From: Gammaproteobacteria bacterium
GTDB taxonomy: Bacteria > Gemmatimonadota > Gemmatimonadetes > Longimicrobiales > Gaopeijiaceae
Direction of reading: 5' to 3'
NCBI GenBank assembly: GCA_009843625.1
Contig: VYDD01000456.1
Coordinates: forward strand, 1 to 20,197
DNA: 20,197 bases
Positions 7,680 to 14,413 of this stretch are shown piece after piece. Each line of letters starts with the position of its first letter. Position 1 is the stretch's first letter. Position numbers and translations under genes: made by a program. Below the pieces are notes generated by a model. It was not told the origin of the DNA, did not search any database, and worked only from the letters and a program-made list of their open reading frames with translations.

Positions 7680-8897
7680 CTAACCCGGTCCGTCCCGGAG
7701 GAACTCGCGGAGCGCTTCCGCGAGTGTCACGATTTCGGCGCGGGTGTTGTAGTAGTGGGGAGAGACGCGCAGGGTGCTCTCGACCCCCTTGGCGTCCAGG
7801 TCGATCAGCGCGTAGCCGTGCGGCGTGGCGGAGGTATTGATGCCCCGCTCGCGCAGCGCGGGGACGAGCTTGACCGCGTCCTGGCCCGCCAGGTGCAGCG
7901 AAACGATGGCGGAGCGGACCCGTCCCTGGTCCATGACGGTCACGCCATCCAGCGCGCCCAGCGTTTCGCGAGTGAAGTCAGCGAGGGCCCAGGCTCGCTC
8001 GCGGATGGCTTCGAGGCCCAGCCGGGTCGCGTAGCGCACCGCCTCGCCGGTCGCCAGCACCAGCGCGTACGCGAACTCCCAGTTCTCGAAGCGGGTCGCG
8101 TCCGGCGCGGGCTGGTAGAGGTCGGCGTCGATCCAGTGCGCGCCCCTCAGGTCCGGCATCAGGGGTTCGAGGTCCATGTCCAGGACGCGGTCCGAGACGT
8201 ACAGGAACCCCGCCCCGCGCGGCCCGCGCAGGAACTTGCGGGCCGTGGCCGAGAGGAAGTCGCAGCCGATGGCGCGCGCGTCCACCGGCATCTGCCCCAC
8301 CGACTGGCAGGCGTCGACCAGGTAGAGGACGCCGCGCTCGCGGCAGGCCTGCCCCACCTCCGCGACCGGCTGCACCAGACCGGAACTGGTGGGCACGTGG
8401 GTGAGCGCGACCAGGCGCGCGCCGCGCCGGTGAATGATGCGCGCCACCGCGGCCGGGTCGACGCCCCCTTCGGGCAGGTCGGGCGCCCGCACCACCTCCA
8501 CCCCCAGTCGGGCCTGCAGCGACAGGTAGGCGATCTGGTTGGAGACGTAGTCGTTCGTGCTGGTGACCAGTACGTCCCCGCGCTGGAAGGGGACACACGA
8601 GAGCGCCTGGTTGAACGCGGCGGTGGCGTTCTCCATGAAGGCGATGTTGGCGGGCGCCACCCCGAGCAGCCCGGCGACCGCGTCGTAGGCGGCGGCGACC
8701 TGGTCGGCGCGCGCATCGGCGGCCTCGTAGCCGCCGATGCGGGCCTCGAGTTCCAGGTGGTTGCGTGCGGCACGCAACGCGGGCGCCGGCATGAGGCCGG
8801 CGCCCGCGTTGTTCAGGTGGATCCGCTCCCGGCAGCCGGGGGTGTCCGCCCGCAGCCGGGCGATGTCCAGGGGCGCGCGGCCGGAGGTGGCGGTCAT
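7680..8897 (-). CDS. Aminotransferase class V-fold PLP-dependent enzyme
   Basis: 405 residues, ATG at 8897. Fold-type I PLP enzyme related to cysteine desulfurases and isopenicillin-N epimerase-like proteins. Visible: 'IHLNNAGAGLMPAPAL' at the N-terminus, 'FMENATAAFNQAL' (cofactor phosphate region), 'THVPTSSGLVQPV', aspartate D195 in 'LYLVDACQSVGQ' and Schiff-base lysine K221 in SATARKFLRGPRG. It lacks the catalytic-cysteine loop of SufS, so it is not a second desulfurase of that type. The layout resembles lyases such as hercynylcysteine sulfoxide lyase (EgtE), but no other ergothioneine genes are nearby, so the substrate is left open. It lies 42 bp after the amidohydrolase gene and 37 bp before the lipoprotein gene, a probable operon. 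Confidence 0.85.
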   Translation of the reverse strand: MTATSGRAPLDIARLRADTPGCRERIHLNNAGAGLMPAPALRAARNHLELEARIGGYEAADARADQVAAAYDAVAGLLGVAPANIAFMENATAAFNQALSCVPFQRGDVLVTSTNDYVSNQIAYLSLQARLGVEVVRAPDLPEGGVDPAAVARIIHRRGARLVALTHVPTSSGLVQPVAEVGQACRERGVLYLVDACQSVGQMPVDARAIGCDFLSATARKFLRGPRGAGFLYVSDRVLDMDLEPLMPDLRGAHWIDADLYQPAPDATRFENWEFAYALVLATGEAVRYATRLGLEAIRERAWALADFTRETLGALDGVTVMDQGRVRSAIVSLHLAGQDAVKLVPALRERGINTSATPHGYALIDLDAKGVESTLRVSPHYYNTRAEIVTLAEALREFLRDGPG

Positions 8898-8939
8898 CGT
8901 GCCGGGAAACAGCCGTTGCGCAGAGGTCTCGCCCCGCAG

Positions 8940-10586
8940 CTACCGCCGGCTGTCGTCCGAGACCGCCGCCCGCGCCTCCTTCGCCTGACGCACCATCTCC
9001 CTCACGTCCTCAAGCAGTTGCTGGGCGTCGTAGATGATGCCGTCCTTGATCGTGTACTTGATTCCCCCGACACGCCCGGGCACCCCGGTTTCGTCGTCCA
9101 GCTTCGGCGCGCCGTTGCCGTACAGCACCTTCAGGTTCTCAAGCGGATTCTCATCCACCAGAACCAGGTCGGCGCGCCTATTCGGACGGATGATGCCGAA
9201 GTCGGCGGGGGCGTCGTCGTACTTGGTGAGCATCTGCGCCGGGTACAGGGTCGCGGAGCGGATCACCTCCACGGGATGGAAGCCCGCCTCGCGCAGCAGC
9301 TCGAACTCGCGGATGTAGTCGAAGCCGTAGAGCTTGTAGATGAAGCCCGAGTCCGAGCCCGTGGTCACGATTCCGCCGGCGTTCTTGTAGTCGTTCAGGA
9401 AGTGCATCCACTTCTGGTAGAACCTGCGCCAGTGGTACTCGTCCTCGGTGGTCCAGTAGAACCAGTAGGACCCGTGCGCAATGCGGCTGGGCTGGTAGAA
9501 GTCCTCCTGCGACGGAAGCGTGTACTCCTCGTGGTAATCCGCCTCGCGGGCGCGCATGACGTCGCGGCTGGCCTCGTAGATGGTCATCGTCGGATCGAGC
9601 CCGAAGCCCAGCTCCAGGAACTCGTCGATGAGGTCCTCCCACTGCTCGCTGCCGGGCTCCGCGGCCTGATACCAGAGGCGTCCCACGTTGCCGAAGCGGT
9701 GCTGCTCGTCGTTGTAGTTGTAGTTGAGGGGCCAGTCCTGGACGGAGTAGTCGGTGAGCATGGACTCCATGAGCCCGTAGTAGTGCGTCATCATGTCCAG
9801 TCCGGACCGGGCCGCTTCGACCGCGGTCATGCGCGCCATGCCCATCTGGTCGAGGTGGGCGACGGTCTCGAGGTCGAACCGATGCGCCTCGTCGATGAGC
9901 GCGGCCATGATCTCGGGGTCGTAGGCGCCCAGCTTGAGGCCGTCGATGGTCTGCCCGTCCACCTCCTGCGACGCGGCCCAGCGCACCCACTCGCGTGCGT
10001 CCTCGGGGGTGATGATCAGGCGTCCGCCCCAGCCCAGACCGCTCCCGGGGCGCGCATACGCGTACATGTGGGGCGCGACAATGGTGTTTTGGGCCGCCTT
10101 CGCCTTCTCGCGCAGCTGCCACTCGAACTCACCATGGGGCACGCCCCGCGACGTGGTGATGCCGTGTCCCATCCAGAGCTTGTAGACGTACTCACCCTGC
10201 GGGGCCTTGGGGACGCCTCCCGTGTGGGCGTGCATGTCCACGAAGCCGGGGAGCAGGAACATCCCTTCGCCGTCGATCTCGTGGTCGCCCGCCTCGGGAC
10301 GCCGCTGCTCGTTGATATCCACCAGCGGGTAGCCCACCGAGGCTATCTCGACGATGCGGTCGTTCTCGATGACGACGTCCATCGGCCCCCGGGGCGGCGA
10401 GCCGGTACCGTCGATGACGGTCACCCCGCGGATGACAAGGCGATCGAAGGGGCCCTGGCCCTCGTCGGCTCCGCGGGGGGTCGTGGGCTCCATCTGAGCC
10501 TGCGCGGCGGCGGGAAGCAGGATCGCGGTCAGCGCACAGGCTAGGAGAACGGACAGGAAGCCTCGGAAGGGCTGACGACTCGACAT
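8940..10586 (-). CDS. Exported amidohydrolase family protein
   Basis: 548 residues, ATG at 10586 preceded by GGAGGAA. A Sec-type signal peptide covers residues 1 to about 30 (basic start, hydrophobic core, cleavage near AQA). An N-terminal beta-sandwich portion ('LVIRGVTVIDGTGSPPRG') precedes the metal-site motif DMHAHTG with H119 and H121. Further metal or catalytic residues expected for the family are visible: histidine in 'TVAHLDQMG' and aspartate in 'TTGSDSGFIYKL'; the end 'NRRADLVLVDENPLENLKVLYGNG' closes the sandwich. It is therefore a metal-dependent hydrolase of cyclic amides or peptides (imidazolonepropionase/dipeptidase-like group), acting outside the cytoplasm. Substrate unknown. 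It is first in a probable operon with the PLP enzyme and lipoprotein. Confidence 0.88.
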   Translation of the reverse strand: MSSRQPFRGFLSVLLACALTAILLPAAAQAQMEPTTPRGADEGQGPFDRLVIRGVTVIDGTGSPPRGPMDVVIENDRIVEIASVGYPLVDINEQRRPEAGDHEIDGEGMFLLPGFVDMHAHTGGVPKAPQGEYVYKLWMGHGITTSRGVPHGEFEWQLREKAKAAQNTIVAPHMYAYARPGSGLGWGGRLIITPEDAREWVRWAASQEVDGQTIDGLKLGAYDPEIMAALIDEAHRFDLETVAHLDQMGMARMTAVEAARSGLDMMTHYYGLMESMLTDYSVQDWPLNYNYNDEQHRFGNVGRLWYQAAEPGSEQWEDLIDEFLELGFGLDPTMTIYEASRDVMRAREADYHEEYTLPSQEDFYQPSRIAHGSYWFYWTTEDEYHWRRFYQKWMHFLNDYKNAGGIVTTGSDSGFIYKLYGFDYIREFELLREAGFHPVEVIRSATLYPAQMLTKYDDAPADFGIIRPNRRADLVLVDENPLENLKVLYGNGAPKLDDETGVPGRVGGIKYTIKDGIIYDAQQLLEDVREMVRQAKEARAAVSDDSRR

Positions 10587-10627
10587 GGGGTTCCTCCAGC
10601 GTGAGCGGGTTTGGGTAAGGCGCAGGA

Positions 10628-10657
10628 AATCTAGGGAAAGCGCGCGTGGGGTGCGAA
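10628..10657 (-). promoter_or_regulatory. Possible promoter of the amidohydrolase operon
   Basis: On the minus strand a TAGATT (-10, 10633-10628) follows TTCGCA (-35, 10657-10652) with an 18-bp spacer; both match only four of six consensus bases. It lies about 40 bp upstream of the amidohydrolase ATG. In the same divergent gap a second TAGATT on the plus strand (10711-10716) could serve the TIR gene, but its -35 is poor. Confidence 0.3.
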
Positions 10658-10787
10658 CGGGCGAACGCCGCCGCGGCCCGGCGGGTTCACGAAGCCAAGT
10701 CTCCTTGTGCTAGATTTGGCACGCAACGATATCCCGATCCCATCTGACGGGGAAAGGGCGAGTGGTAACGGAGGCAGATCGCAACCC

Positions 10788-11729
10788 ATGGATCCGAACG
10801 AACAGCCGGCGTACGATGCCGCAGTGTCCTTTCTCGCCGACGACGAGGCGTTGGCCGTGAGGTTGGCGGATCGGCTGCGAAGGCGCTGGAAGGTATTCGT
10901 TTTCTCCGAGCGGCAGAAGGAACTCGCGGGCACCGATGGCGTGGAGACCTTCAGCGCTGTCTTCAAGGAACGCTGCCGGATGGGTGTCGTGCTGCACCGC
11001 GAAAACTGGGGAGAAACGAGGTGGACTCGCGTTGAAGCCAGCGCGATAAAAGACCATGGCCTGAACAAGGGATGGGACACTCTCTTCGTCGTGAAGCTCG
11101 ACGATTCGACGCTGCCCATCTGGATACCGGACACCAAGATATGGTCCGCCTTGGATGAGTATGGCCTTGATGGTGCCGCAGCCGCCATCGATGCTCGCTT
11201 GGAGGGTCTCGGGGCCAAACCGCATGTCGAGACTCCTGTGGAACGCGCTCGACGCCTGAAGGCAGAGGCCGAGCGCGAAGCTGACGCGCAGGCATTTCTC
11301 GAATCAGAGAGGGGTGTAGAGGCTGCACAACAGGAAATGATCAAGCTTGCCGATCATCTCGAAGAGCGTGTCCGAGATGTCCGCGCAGAAGGGCTAAACT
11401 TGTCCCTGCACAGGGATCCGAACGACCGGTATGTCTTCTGGGTTAACGGTGCACGTGTAAGCATGAGCATGGGTTGGCATTGCAGCTATTCCAACACAAC
11501 GCGGCACTCAAGTTTGCTTATCAGGGAGCGCGATGGCCCGTATGGCTTAGGTTGGCCCGCTGCCCTGTGCCCTGTGGTTTCCGAGATCCGTGTCAGCATC
11601 ACGGTGGACGCGACCGGAGCACCAGCGTGGCAAGAGGAAGACCATCCAGATCGGTACTACTCGTCGAGACAACTAGGCGACCGCTACCTGAATCGGCTAC
11701 TGGATCGTGAACACGAGTCGGAGCTCTAG
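10788..11729 (+). CDS. TIR-domain protein with a C-terminal domain of unknown function
   Basis: 313 residues from the ATG at 10788 (GGAGG 13 bp upstream); an in-frame GTG at 10707 would add 27 residues without family features. Residues 8-140 look like a bacterial TIR domain: first strand 'YDAAVSFLADDEALAVRLADRL', 'KVFVF', then 'RMGVVLHRENWGETRWTRVEASAI', where W79 and E83 have the W-x3-E spacing of the TIR catalytic glutamate, and 'LFVVKLDDSTLPIWI'. Residues 150-200 are a charged helical, coiled-coil-like linker. Residues 205-313 are beta-rich ('YVFWVNGARVSMSMGW', Trp/Tyr/Cys-rich) and unrecognised. TIR enzymes often cleave NAD+ and serve antiphage defence; that role is inferred. Base composition is visibly less GC-rich than neighbours, suggesting transfer. 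Confidence 0.75.
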   Translation: MDPNEQPAYDAAVSFLADDEALAVRLADRLRRRWKVFVFSERQKELAGTDGVETFSAVFKERCRMGVVLHRENWGETRWTRVEASAIKDHGLNKGWDTLFVVKLDDSTLPIWIPDTKIWSALDEYGLDGAAAAIDARLEGLGAKPHVETPVERARRLKAEAEREADAQAFLESERGVEAAQQEMIKLADHLEERVRDVRAEGLNLSLHRDPNDRYVFWVNGARVSMSMGWHCSYSNTTRHSSLLIRERDGPYGLGWPAALCPVVSEIRVSITVDATGAPAWQEEDHPDRYYSSRQLGDRYLNRLLDREHESEL

Positions 11730-11745
11730 CGGGGCTCTCAGCTAC

Positions 11746-11752
11746 AAGGAGG
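11746..11752 (+). promoter_or_regulatory. Strong Shine-Dalgarno for the 62-codon gene
   Basis: AAGGAGG lies 8 bp before the ATG at 11761. It decides the start of the following small gene and argues that this short frame is, or recently was, translated. An upstream in-frame ATG at 11707 inside the TIR gene has no such signal. Confidence 0.6.
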
Positions 11753-11760
11753 CGTGCAAC

Positions 11761-11949
11761 ATGAGCGAGAAAGAAAAGCAGGCTTCTGCGCAAGACATCT
11801 CCCCGCGCACCGCCGAGTTCTTCGCCGAGCGGGGAGCCGAAGCCGACATCGAAGCGGCGCTCCGAATTCTCCGCCGGTTCCGGTGGCCAACCGCCGGACG
11901 ACAACGACCGGATGTCCTGAGCCACCAGGGTCGGGATCAACCGGCGTAG
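11761..11949 (+). CDS. Small hypothetical protein, possibly frameshifted near its C-terminus
   Basis: 62 residues from the ATG at 11761, chosen because of AAGGAGG 8 bp upstream. It starts 31 bp after the TIR gene on the same strand, so the two may be cotranscribed. The N-terminal 40 residues are charged and helical ('SPRTAEFFAERGAEADIEAALRILRR') and look like a small antitoxin- or regulator-type protein, though I do not recognise the family. From about residue 41 the frame becomes 'FRWPTAGRQRPDVLSHQ', less natural. A shift of one base there would instead give SGGQPPDDNDRMS and a stop at 11918-11920, a more plausible tail. As written, its end overlaps the convergent vapC end by 13 bp. It could be an intact gene, an indel mutant or a sequencing error. 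Confidence 0.5.
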   Translation: MSEKEKQASAQDISPRTAEFFAERGAEADIEAALRILRRFRWPTAGRQRPDVLSHQGRDQPA

Positions 11950-12362
11950 CGGGCGACCCACTCCTCCGGGGTGACGGCACCTGCCCGGTTGACGAGCTCC
12001 TTGTCCCAGGAAACGATCTCGCCGTCCACGGCCTCGGCGACGGCCGCGTAGATCGCGTCGCCCGCGCGAAGGAAACGTTCGGTGCCCTCGGCGACGGCCC
12101 GCTGGAGGAGGGCCTGACTCAGCGGATGCGTGGTGACAAGCGGGGACTCCGCCGCCCTCCGGGCGAAGACACGGCCCTGTTGCGGGCTGCGCAACCTCCG
12201 GGACAGGGCACAAGCGATCTCAAGCTCGGCGAACTCGGGCAATGCAACCGGGTGCCGTCGTTTGGCGACCACGGAGAGGAAGACCTGGCTCGGTTCCGAC
12301 GTTCCGTCTCCCGGGCCCGCGGCCGACACCCAGACGCTCGCGTCAACGACGAGGGGCCTCAC
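11937..12362 (-). CDS. vapC: VapC-type PIN-domain toxin
   Basis: 141 residues, GTG start at 12362 overlapping the stop of the antitoxin gene as GTGA, typical of vapBC pairs. PIN-domain acidic residues are visible: D7 (VVDASVW), E46/E48 (PEFAELEIACAL), D102 (GDAIYAA) and D120 (SWDKEL). These coordinate Mg2+ for RNA cleavage; VapC toxins usually cut tRNA or rRNA when freed from the antitoxin. All four acidic positions are present, so the enzyme looks active. It is last in a three-gene unit with two antitoxin paralogs. The RNA target cannot be read from sequence. Confidence 0.88.
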   Translation of the reverse strand: MRPLVVDASVWVSAAGPGDGTSEPSQVFLSVVAKRRHPVALPEFAELEIACALSRRLRSPQQGRVFARRAAESPLVTTHPLSQALLQRAVAEGTERFLRAGDAIYAAVAEAVDGEIVSWDKELVNRAGAVTPEEWVARYAG

Positions 12363-12628
12363 CTTGGTTCGAGCCGATTCCGATCGGCTTCAAGGTGCTC
12401 GAGCGCGGTGGGCCCGGACGGTGCTCTTCCGATCGCCTCGTCCGCGGCCTCGAACAGGAAGCGCAACGACTCCGTGGCGGGCGGCTGGGGTTCCACTTCG
12501 CCTCGCCCGCTGCGGAGCCAGCGCTGGTAGAGGGTCGTGGTCACCTCGCGGATGGTGAGCCCTCGCAGGGCGGCCTCCGCCTCGACCCTTCGGTAGAGGT
12601 CGTCCGGGATGTCGATGGTGGCTTTCAT
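12359..12628 (-). CDS. vapB: VapB-type antitoxin, copy adjacent to vapC
   Basis: 89 residues from the ATG at 12628; the frame is open further upstream, but that part reads the neighbouring paralog out of frame. The N-terminus 'MKATIDIPDDLYRRVEAEA' followed by 'LRGLTIREVTTTLYQRWL' is a ribbon-helix-helix-like DNA-binding segment as in VapB antitoxins. The C-terminal half should bind and block VapC. Its stop overlaps the vapC start by 4 bp, so this copy is translationally coupled to the toxin. It is a clear duplicate of the gene just upstream; the N-terminal ~40 and last ~17 residues are nearly the same, while the middle (residues ~44-70) differs. Confidence 0.85.
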   Translation of the reverse strand: MKATIDIPDDLYRRVEAEAALRGLTIREVTTTLYQRWLRSGRGEVEPQPPATESLRFLFEAADEAIGRAPSGPTALEHLEADRNRLEPR

Positions 12629-12921
12629 GTCACCAGCGGCCTCATTGGGGCTCCAACCGGTTTCGGTCGGCCTGCAGGTGCTCCAACGCGGTGGGCCCGA
12701 GCGGCGCCTGTTCCATCGCGGCATGGCAGTCCCTCAACCACGCGCGGAGCCATTCCTCAGGCGTCTCCTGGCCCGCCGCTTCATTCTCCTGCCCGCCGCG
12801 GAGCCAGCGCCGGTAGAGGGTTGTGGTCACCTCGCGGATGGTGAGCCCCCTCAGGGCGGCCTCGGCCTTGACCCTTCGGTACAGGTCGTCCGGGATGTTG
12901 ATGGTCGCTTTCATGTCACCA
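12506..12921. repeat. Tandem duplication covering the 5' halves of both vapB genes
   Basis: Blocks 12506-12635 and 12792-12921 align without gaps at an offset of 286 bp, with about ten mismatches in 130 bases by eye. They cover the start codon, the DNA-binding half and about 7 bp upstream of each antitoxin gene. The 3' ends (from 12363 and 12645) are also related, at an offset of about 283 bp. This is an intragenic tandem gene duplication with a diverged centre. Confidence 0.85.
12642..12914 (-). CDS. VapB-type antitoxin paralog, upstream copy without its own toxin
   Basis: 90 residues, ATG at 12914. It begins 'MKATINIPDDLYRRVKAEA' and ends 'GPTALEHLQADRNRLEPQ', almost the same as the copy next to vapC, but its middle ('GGQENEAAGQETPEEWLRAWLRDCHAAMEQAPL') is different. 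It is the first gene of the minus-strand unit, and only 13 bp separate its stop from the next ATG; no toxin frame lies between. It may have lost its own vapC, or may serve as a second regulator or antitoxin of the same toxin. Function as a VapB-like DNA-binding protein is inferred from the ribbon-helix-helix-like N-terminus. Confidence 0.82.
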   Translation of the reverse strand: MKATINIPDDLYRRVKAEAALRGLTIREVTTTLYRRWLRGGQENEAAGQETPEEWLRAWLRDCHAAMEQAPLGPTALEHLQADRNRLEPQ

Positions 12922-12926
12922 TGCTA

Positions 12927-12943
12927 ACCGTATTACCGTACCG
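12927..12943. promoter_or_regulatory. Repeated ACCGT motif upstream of the vapBBC unit (operator candidate)
   Basis: ACCGT occurs at 12927-12931 and 12935-12939, with ACCG again at 12940-12943, starting 13 bp upstream of the first antitoxin ATG. VapB proteins normally repress their own promoter by binding short repeats at this place, so this is a plausible autoregulatory site. The -10/-35 elements here are not convincing. Confidence 0.35.
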
Positions 12944-13032
12944 CCGCAACCAGGGCCAACAGAGGTCGACGCACCTGCGGGAATCCGGGGAGGTTGCGGG
13001 CGGCCGAAGCGGAGCTTCAAGTGCTTCCGGGA

Positions 13033-13049
13033 CCAGCGGGTTCCGCTGG
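13033..13049. other. Hairpin upstream of the PD-(D/E)XK nuclease gene
   Basis: Arms CCAGCGG (13033-13039) and CCGCTGG (13043-13049) are exactly complementary with a 3-nt loop, 41 bp before the GTG start. It could be an operator or a leader hairpin of the nuclease mRNA; no T-run follows, so a terminator for anything upstream is unlikely. Confidence 0.35.
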
Positions 13050-13089
13050 GTGGACTGACGGCGGAGCAGAATTCAAGGGAGACTACGAC

Positions 13090-14409
13090 GTGAAAGACGA
13101 CTTGGCGCAGCTGATCAATGACCCCCGCTTTCGCGCGTACCACGAGGGCCTCGGAGCACCAGGGTTCAACACGTTCGATGTCCTTGAGTACTCGAGCTAC
13201 GAGATACGCCACAGCAACGTGCTTGCGTGGCTGCTTCGGCCCGCGGGCACGCACGGCATCGGCCCACGGTTCTTGAAGTGGTTCGTGGATCATGTCGGCG
13301 AAGGCCTCGGGAAGGCGAACGCGATGCCGCTGCCCAACGTCGCCTATGACGCGTCGAACGTCGAGGTATGGAGAGAGCGGGACTGGGTCGACGTCACGAT
13401 CCGGTTCAAGAACGAGAAGTGCGTCATCGCCATCGAGAACAAGATCGAGGAGGCGTACCGCGAACACTTTGAGCAGGCGAAAGGCTACGAGGGGACGCTG
13501 CGCGACAAGCACAAGAAGCACAGAGTACAGAGTGTGCTGCTGGCCATTTCGCCCGACCGGGAGGTCACCTGCCGAGAAGTAAAGGGTTCGACCGTCGCCT
13601 ATGTGGGCTGGGACGCCGTCCACACGAAGCTCGACTTGCTACTCGCGAGCGAGGACGGATTCAAGTCGAGCTCTCGCGGAGTGCAGGAGTTCGTTCACCA
13701 GTATCAACAGCTGGTGGGCAGGTGGTTTCGCCCCGCCGCGAACAACAAGAAGCTGTTCGAAGACCACCGCGCCATCTTGATTAAGCTACGCGCGGTCCTT
13801 GAGGAGGACGGCGACGATGCCGTCGGCGGCATGGTGTCGGACGACCGCAGCGAATACCGCGACACGCTTGTCCGGCTGGTGAAGCGCTTTGGGTACGATT
13901 CGATTGAGCTGCGGGCTGCGGTGAGAAACCGATATTTGGATGGCGACGTCATCGAGCAGACCCAGGGCAGGGGATGGTGCTGGTTGTGCTGGACGGGGAG
14001 GGAGCTTAGCGCGGCTGTGACGGGCATGGGAGCCCAGCGGAACTGGGTGGTCTGGGGCATGGTGTTCAGCGGGGAAGGTGTCACCATGGACTTCTGTATC
14101 ATGAAGCCTTCGCGAGACGTCGAGTCGAAGCCCTTCGTGAGCCGGTTAAGGAAGTTCATGGAGACGACGCCGATCAACCGGCAGAATCCATTAGACGAGT
14201 ACTTCTCCGCGGCGTTTCAGGATTGGTACTCGGTCTATCGCAAAACGCTCCTCACCCGCGACGAGCTCATCGAACGGTCACCCGCCGAAGTCCAGGACCT
14301 CGTGATCAAGAGACTGGACCACTTCATGACCTCGGACGATTCGGAGTACCGGCGCATCGAGGACTACTTCCAGTGCCTCGCCTTCATGGCCGGCGCGCCC
14401 AAGAAGTAG
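13090..14409 (+). CDS. PD-(D/E)XK nuclease superfamily protein (PDDEXK_4-like)
   Basis: 439 residues from the GTG at 13090, chosen for AGGGAG 8 bp upstream; the frame opens earlier (TTG 12994) but that part looks non-coding. Family features in order: 'YSSYEIRHSNVLAWLLRPAGTHGIG' (35-58), the usual N-terminal helix with E-x-R-H-S, then the nuclease core with D101 in 'DWVDVTIRF', E116-N-K118 in 'VIAIENKIE' and a following glutamine in 'HFEQAKGY'. D, E and K are the metal-binding catalytic set, so the enzyme looks active. The C-terminal 250 residues are alpha/beta and unassigned. Proteins of this family are often found in defence regions; the substrate is unknown. It converges on the RNA ligase gene with 4 bp between stops. 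Confidence 0.82.
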   Translation: MKDDLAQLINDPRFRAYHEGLGAPGFNTFDVLEYSSYEIRHSNVLAWLLRPAGTHGIGPRFLKWFVDHVGEGLGKANAMPLPNVAYDASNVEVWRERDWVDVTIRFKNEKCVIAIENKIEEAYREHFEQAKGYEGTLRDKHKKHRVQSVLLAISPDREVTCREVKGSTVAYVGWDAVHTKLDLLLASEDGFKSSSRGVQEFVHQYQQLVGRWFRPAANNKKLFEDHRAILIKLRAVLEEDGDDAVGGMVSDDRSEYRDTLVRLVKRFGYDSIELRAAVRNRYLDGDVIEQTQGRGWCWLCWTGRELSAAVTGMGAQRNWVVWGMVFSGEGVTMDFCIMKPSRDVESKPFVSRLRKFMETTPINRQNPLDEYFSAAFQDWYSVYRKTLLTRDELIERSPAEVQDLVIKRLDHFMTSDDSEYRRIEDYFQCLAFMAGAPKK

Positions 14410-14413
14410 GTCG

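Noticed and set aside
7680..8897. Second SufS or EgtE
   Set aside because: No catalytic-Cys RAGHHC loop, so not SufS; no egtB/egtD or other ergothioneine genes nearby, so EgtE is not supported beyond general resemblance.
7437..10544. A plus-strand open frame of over 1000 codons
   Set aside because: It lies antisense to three well-supported genes (lipoprotein, PLP enzyme, amidohydrolase), has a His/Val/Arg/Gly-rich composition typical of antisense readings of GC-rich DNA, and shows no domain motif.
10707..10787. GTG at 10707 as start of the TIR gene
   Set aside because: The extra 27 residues have no TIR features, and the only -10-like element (10711-10716) would place transcription downstream of that codon.
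11880..11897. CCGGTGG/CCGCCGG hairpin as a terminator of the TIR/small-gene transcript
   Set aside because: Lies within the small gene, needs a wobble pair and has no T-tract.
12994..13089. Extension of the nuclease gene to TTG 12994
   Set aside because: Low-complexity reading with no ribosome binding site; GTG 13090 has AGGGAG at 8 bp.
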